Origin: Ramlibacter agri
Lineage (GTDB): Bacteria; Pseudomonadota; Gammaproteobacteria; Burkholderiales; Burkholderiaceae_C
Reading direction: 5' to 3'
Assembly (NCBI RefSeq): GCF_012927085.1
Contig: NZ_JABBFX010000001.1
Span: forward strand, 2,170,001-2,234,000
DNA: 64,000 bases
Positions within the stretch are counted from its first letter, which is position 1. Each line of letters starts with the position of its first letter. Position numbers and translations under genes: made by a program. Below are positions 62,701-64,000 of this stretch, piece after piece. The notes below the pieces were generated by a model. That model was given only the letters and a program-made list of their open reading frames with translations, made no database searches and was not told the origin of the DNA.

Positions 62701-64000
62701 CGCTGTCGTGGCAAGTGGCGGGACCGATTGCCAGCACCTACGGCACGGCGGCCACCGGCATGGCGGCGACGCTGGGCGGCGTGGTCGACGGCGACGTGAT
62801 CGCGCCCGTGTTCTTCGCCAGCGGCAACGCCATTGGCGCGCGGCTGGCGGCGGGCAGCTACCAACTGACCGTGGGCGGGCTGGACGGCACCGGCGCAGGC
62901 AACTACCAGCTGGCCGGCAGCGGCCAGGCGTCCAGCCTGTTCGTCGCGCGCAAGCCCCTCACCTACGGCGGCGCGGACGTCACCCAGGTCTATGGCCAGG
63001 TCGACGCCGCCGGCGTGGAGCTGCAGGGCGTGGAAAGCGGTGACCGCGTGACGGCGGTGTCGGGCATGGCGTCCAGCAGCGTGTACGCGGGGCAGGGCGA
63101 GAGCAGCGCGCTGGCGCTCGGCGACTACTACACCTACGCAGCCTCGCTCACCGGCGCGGAAGCGGGCAACTACACCATCGCGGCGAGCGGCAACAGCTTG
63201 CGCCGGACCACCGTCACGGCGAAGACGCTGAACTTCCAGCTGGCGGGCGGGTCCGCCAACACGACTTACGGGACGGCGGCGACGCTGCCCTCCGTGTCGC
63301 TGGTCGGTGTCGTGAGCGGCGACCTCATCGGCGGCACGCTGGCGCTGTACCGCGGCGCCATCGCCAGCGCGGTGGCGGCCAACACGCCGGCGGGCAGCTA
63401 CACCTGGGGCCTCGAAGCCTTGACCGGCGCGGGCGCGGGCAACTACACGCTGGCCACCTCGGGCAACACGCTGGCTTCGCTGGTGATCGCGCCCAAGCCC
63501 ATCACGTGGCTGGTCGCCGCGGGCTCGGCCACCTATGGCGATGCGCTGTCCAACACGACGCTGTTCGACGGCGTGCTCGCCGGCGATTCCGTGCTGCCGG
63601 TGCTCTCGGCCCGCGGCGGCGACGGCAACGTGGTCGCGCGGCCGGTGGTCGGCACCAGCTACCTGGCTGGCGTGACCAGCCTGGACGGCGCCGCCGCCGG
63701 CAACTACGTCCTGCAAGGCGCGGGCAACACGGAGGGCGCGCTCACGATCACGCCCCGGACGGTGGGCTACAGCATCGCCGCCGCCAACGCCACCTACGGC
63801 ACGCTGGCCACGCCCGGCGCCGTGACCTGGAGCAACCTGGTGGCCGGCGACAGCCTCGCGCCGACCATCGCGTTCTCCTCGGGCGGCGTCGACCTGGTGC
63901 TCGATGCGCGCACCCACACGGGCTCGTACCTGCAGCGCGTGACGGGCATCCACGACGCCAACTACGTCCTCGCTTCCAGCGGCAACGTCGACAGCCTGCT
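59784..64000 (+). CDS. TpsA filamentous-haemagglutinin-type exoprotein with MBG-like repeats (partial)
   Basis: The frame runs from TTG at 59784 to the window end with no stop (over 1405 residues), so the 3' end is missing. The first 30 residues look like a signal (PLRRTICWPVFASLLPLHAH). Residues about 30-280 match the TPS secretion domain, with WDSFSIAQGRSVVFSQPG and the NPNG motif at 112-115 in VLLINPNGVTI. The middle has beta-helix-type repeats (AGGAVALLGSTAANEGVI). From about residue 788 a series of MBG-like repeats begins. The export partner is the upstream TpsB, with which it overlaps as TTGA. It is likely an adhesin or large surface filament. Confidence 0.92.
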   Translation, partial: MTQGRRFPLRRTICWPVFASLLPLHAHADLPTGGRVVAGQAAIASAAGNTLQVQQASQRAAIRWDSFSIAQGRSVVFSQPGAGAATLNIVTGNAASQLAGSLRADGSVLLINPNGVTITPTGRVDTGAGFIASTLAVSESDFMDGRLLFSGQGGAVRNQGLITTGAGGAVALLGSTAANEGVIRAPLGKVALGSASKATLDLSGDGFLQVLLPADAAGSDGQPLVSNSGLIQADGGTVMLKAATVREALREAVNMPGEVRARSVSGQDGAIVFDGGAGGQVTVSGRVDASADAGATRGGRIDVTGQAVALRGAELLASGPQQGGTVRIGGAFQGGRAGADATALGQRFTAADAPALANADTTTIDAGSRIDVSATGAQGVGGTAIVWSQQSTTLQGSVAATGAQAGGAVEVSSKSQIRAVDLGRVEVGAGGALLLDPKNLVVGTGTDADTSYVDPTALVNQLSAGVGVSLLASNDLAWDGAFAFVTQGNAGDLSLAAGRSVRLSGAFTTGLGNWSIVANAGAAAGVDPALRDTGAGGIDLSAASFINSNGRLSLTLADGAGNGGGLADGSNGFADRIRMGSFTGDGFSAVVAPGAATEWGAPPVIQFFGDVAVANELKLTGNLQSAQGSLTLSGASVNWTNEKTGGTITGESGTVRFVENGVTTRFGKLGGMDAARLELGSDATPTRVYGDADPGQAALGADALHVAAHNTAAVMDGLGNILADGSLAVSGPGVTAGVGSYSLQVGASGAIAFQPVSFDPGTGTMSGATGSYFIDLTPGRVDLTVTPRALTANVLNPSYVYGSPTAAATLSGIANNDALSLNASLNGSAVTLAGAAGSYAFANNLRVGVHGYTLLGLSGAASSNYTLDLSGVPSGVVSISPKPITYAGSSTSQAYGSDVLPSPELVGVLPGDDVGAGTQAITVVSSGTAGGSGTRPVGAYQVGLASLGGADSGNYVLDTAGNVPMQVSITPKTLSWQVAGPIASTYGTAATGMAATLGGVVDGDVIAPVFFASGNAIGARLAAGSYQLTVGGLDGTGAGNYQLAGSGQASSLFVARKPLTYGGADVTQVYGQVDAAGVELQGVESGDRVTAVSGMASSSVYAGQGESSALALGDYYTYAASLTGAEAGNYTIAASGNSLRRTTVTAKTLNFQLAGGSANTTYGTAATLPSVSLVGVVSGDLIGGTLALYRGAIASAVAANTPAGSYTWGLEALTGAGAGNYTLATSGNTLASLVIAPKPITWLVAAGSATYGDALSNTTLFDGVLAGDSVLPVLSARGGDGNVVARPVVGTSYLAGVTSLDGAAAGNYVLQGAGNTEGALTITPRTVGYSIAAANATYGTLATPGAVTWSNLVAGDSLAPTIAFSSGGVDLVLDARTHTGSYLQRVTGIHDANYVLASSGNVDSL
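62146..64000 (+). repeat. MBG-like tandem repeats in TpsA (at least seven units)
   Basis: Seven units begin near 62146, 62426, 62692, 62949, 63218, 63491 and 63750, each about 257-280 bp (about 88 residues). Each unit starts with a PKTLxx or PRxLxx segment, then YG, and ends with AGNYxL. The last unit is cut by the window end. Units differ in DNA sequence, so this is an old array without recent copying. Confidence 0.88.

Noticed and set aside
59742..63953. A 1403-residue open frame on the minus strand under TpsA
   Set aside because: It is antisense to a protein with clear TPS motifs and repeats. Its composition (Ala, Arg, His, Gly) is the usual shadow in high-G+C DNA.

Overview
The window is about 70% G+C and almost completely coding, with no gap over 300 bases, no rRNA, tRNA, CRISPR array or insertion sequence that I could recognise. 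The gene content (two Bug-type tripartite tricarboxylate binding proteins, a full kdp operon, a NorR/flavohaemoprotein pair, an RND/MFP/NodT efflux set, a two-partner secretion pair) and the base composition suggest a betaproteobacterium of the Burkholderiales, most like the Comamonadaceae (Ramlibacter/Variovorax type). That placement is inference.

Layout. 1-3458: end of an RND efflux pump followed by its adaptor and outer-membrane factor. 3448-7526: housekeeping and stress genes (an in-frame pseudouridine synthase/PfpI fusion, a glutathione S-transferase, a flavin reductase, an ABC-type binding lipoprotein). 7671-23446: the most unusual region. A SARP/BTAD-type activator (7671-8570, +) faces a 12-gene minus-strand cluster (23105 down to 8580). 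The cluster encodes a trypsin plus papain-like double protease, a subtilisin without signal peptide, two proteins with a layout like the trypsin-co-occurring (trypco2) domains, four paralogues of a family I do not recognise, and several other unknown proteins. Its upstream region, shared with a dodecin gene, carries four TCAC repeats exactly 11 bp apart, the spacing that SARP regulators use. 23586-29651: an LLM oxidoreductase, an unknown protein, a Tat-type FAD oxidoreductase and the Kup potassium carrier. 29836-37860: a small membrane protein, kdpFABC and the sensor/regulator pair kdpDE. 37995-42886: a double-cache CheW protein with no membrane segment, a small anchored protein, a phosphoesterase and a nucleotidyltransferase-like protein. 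42917-45732: norR and hmp, divergent, with a GGT-N7-ACC site and a sigma-54 promoter between them. 45733-55447: DUF1697, a deoxyinosine glycosylase, two Bug proteins, a LysR regulator, a beta-propeller lipoprotein with a GspC-like neighbour, two small exported proteins, and a membrane protein with a cupredoxin-like partner. 55551-64000: a hybrid histidine kinase and LuxR-type regulator divergent from a TpsB/TpsA two-partner secretion pair. The TpsA exoprotein runs off the end of the window in a series of MBG-like repeats.

Two copies of a 105-106 bp inverted-repeat element built from GCAAAA/GCAAAGG words (23468-23572 and 37885-37990) sit between convergent genes. The protease cluster with its candidate SARP operator is the best candidate here for an undescribed system. 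Its parts are visible in the sequence, but its function is not, and what I say about function is inference.
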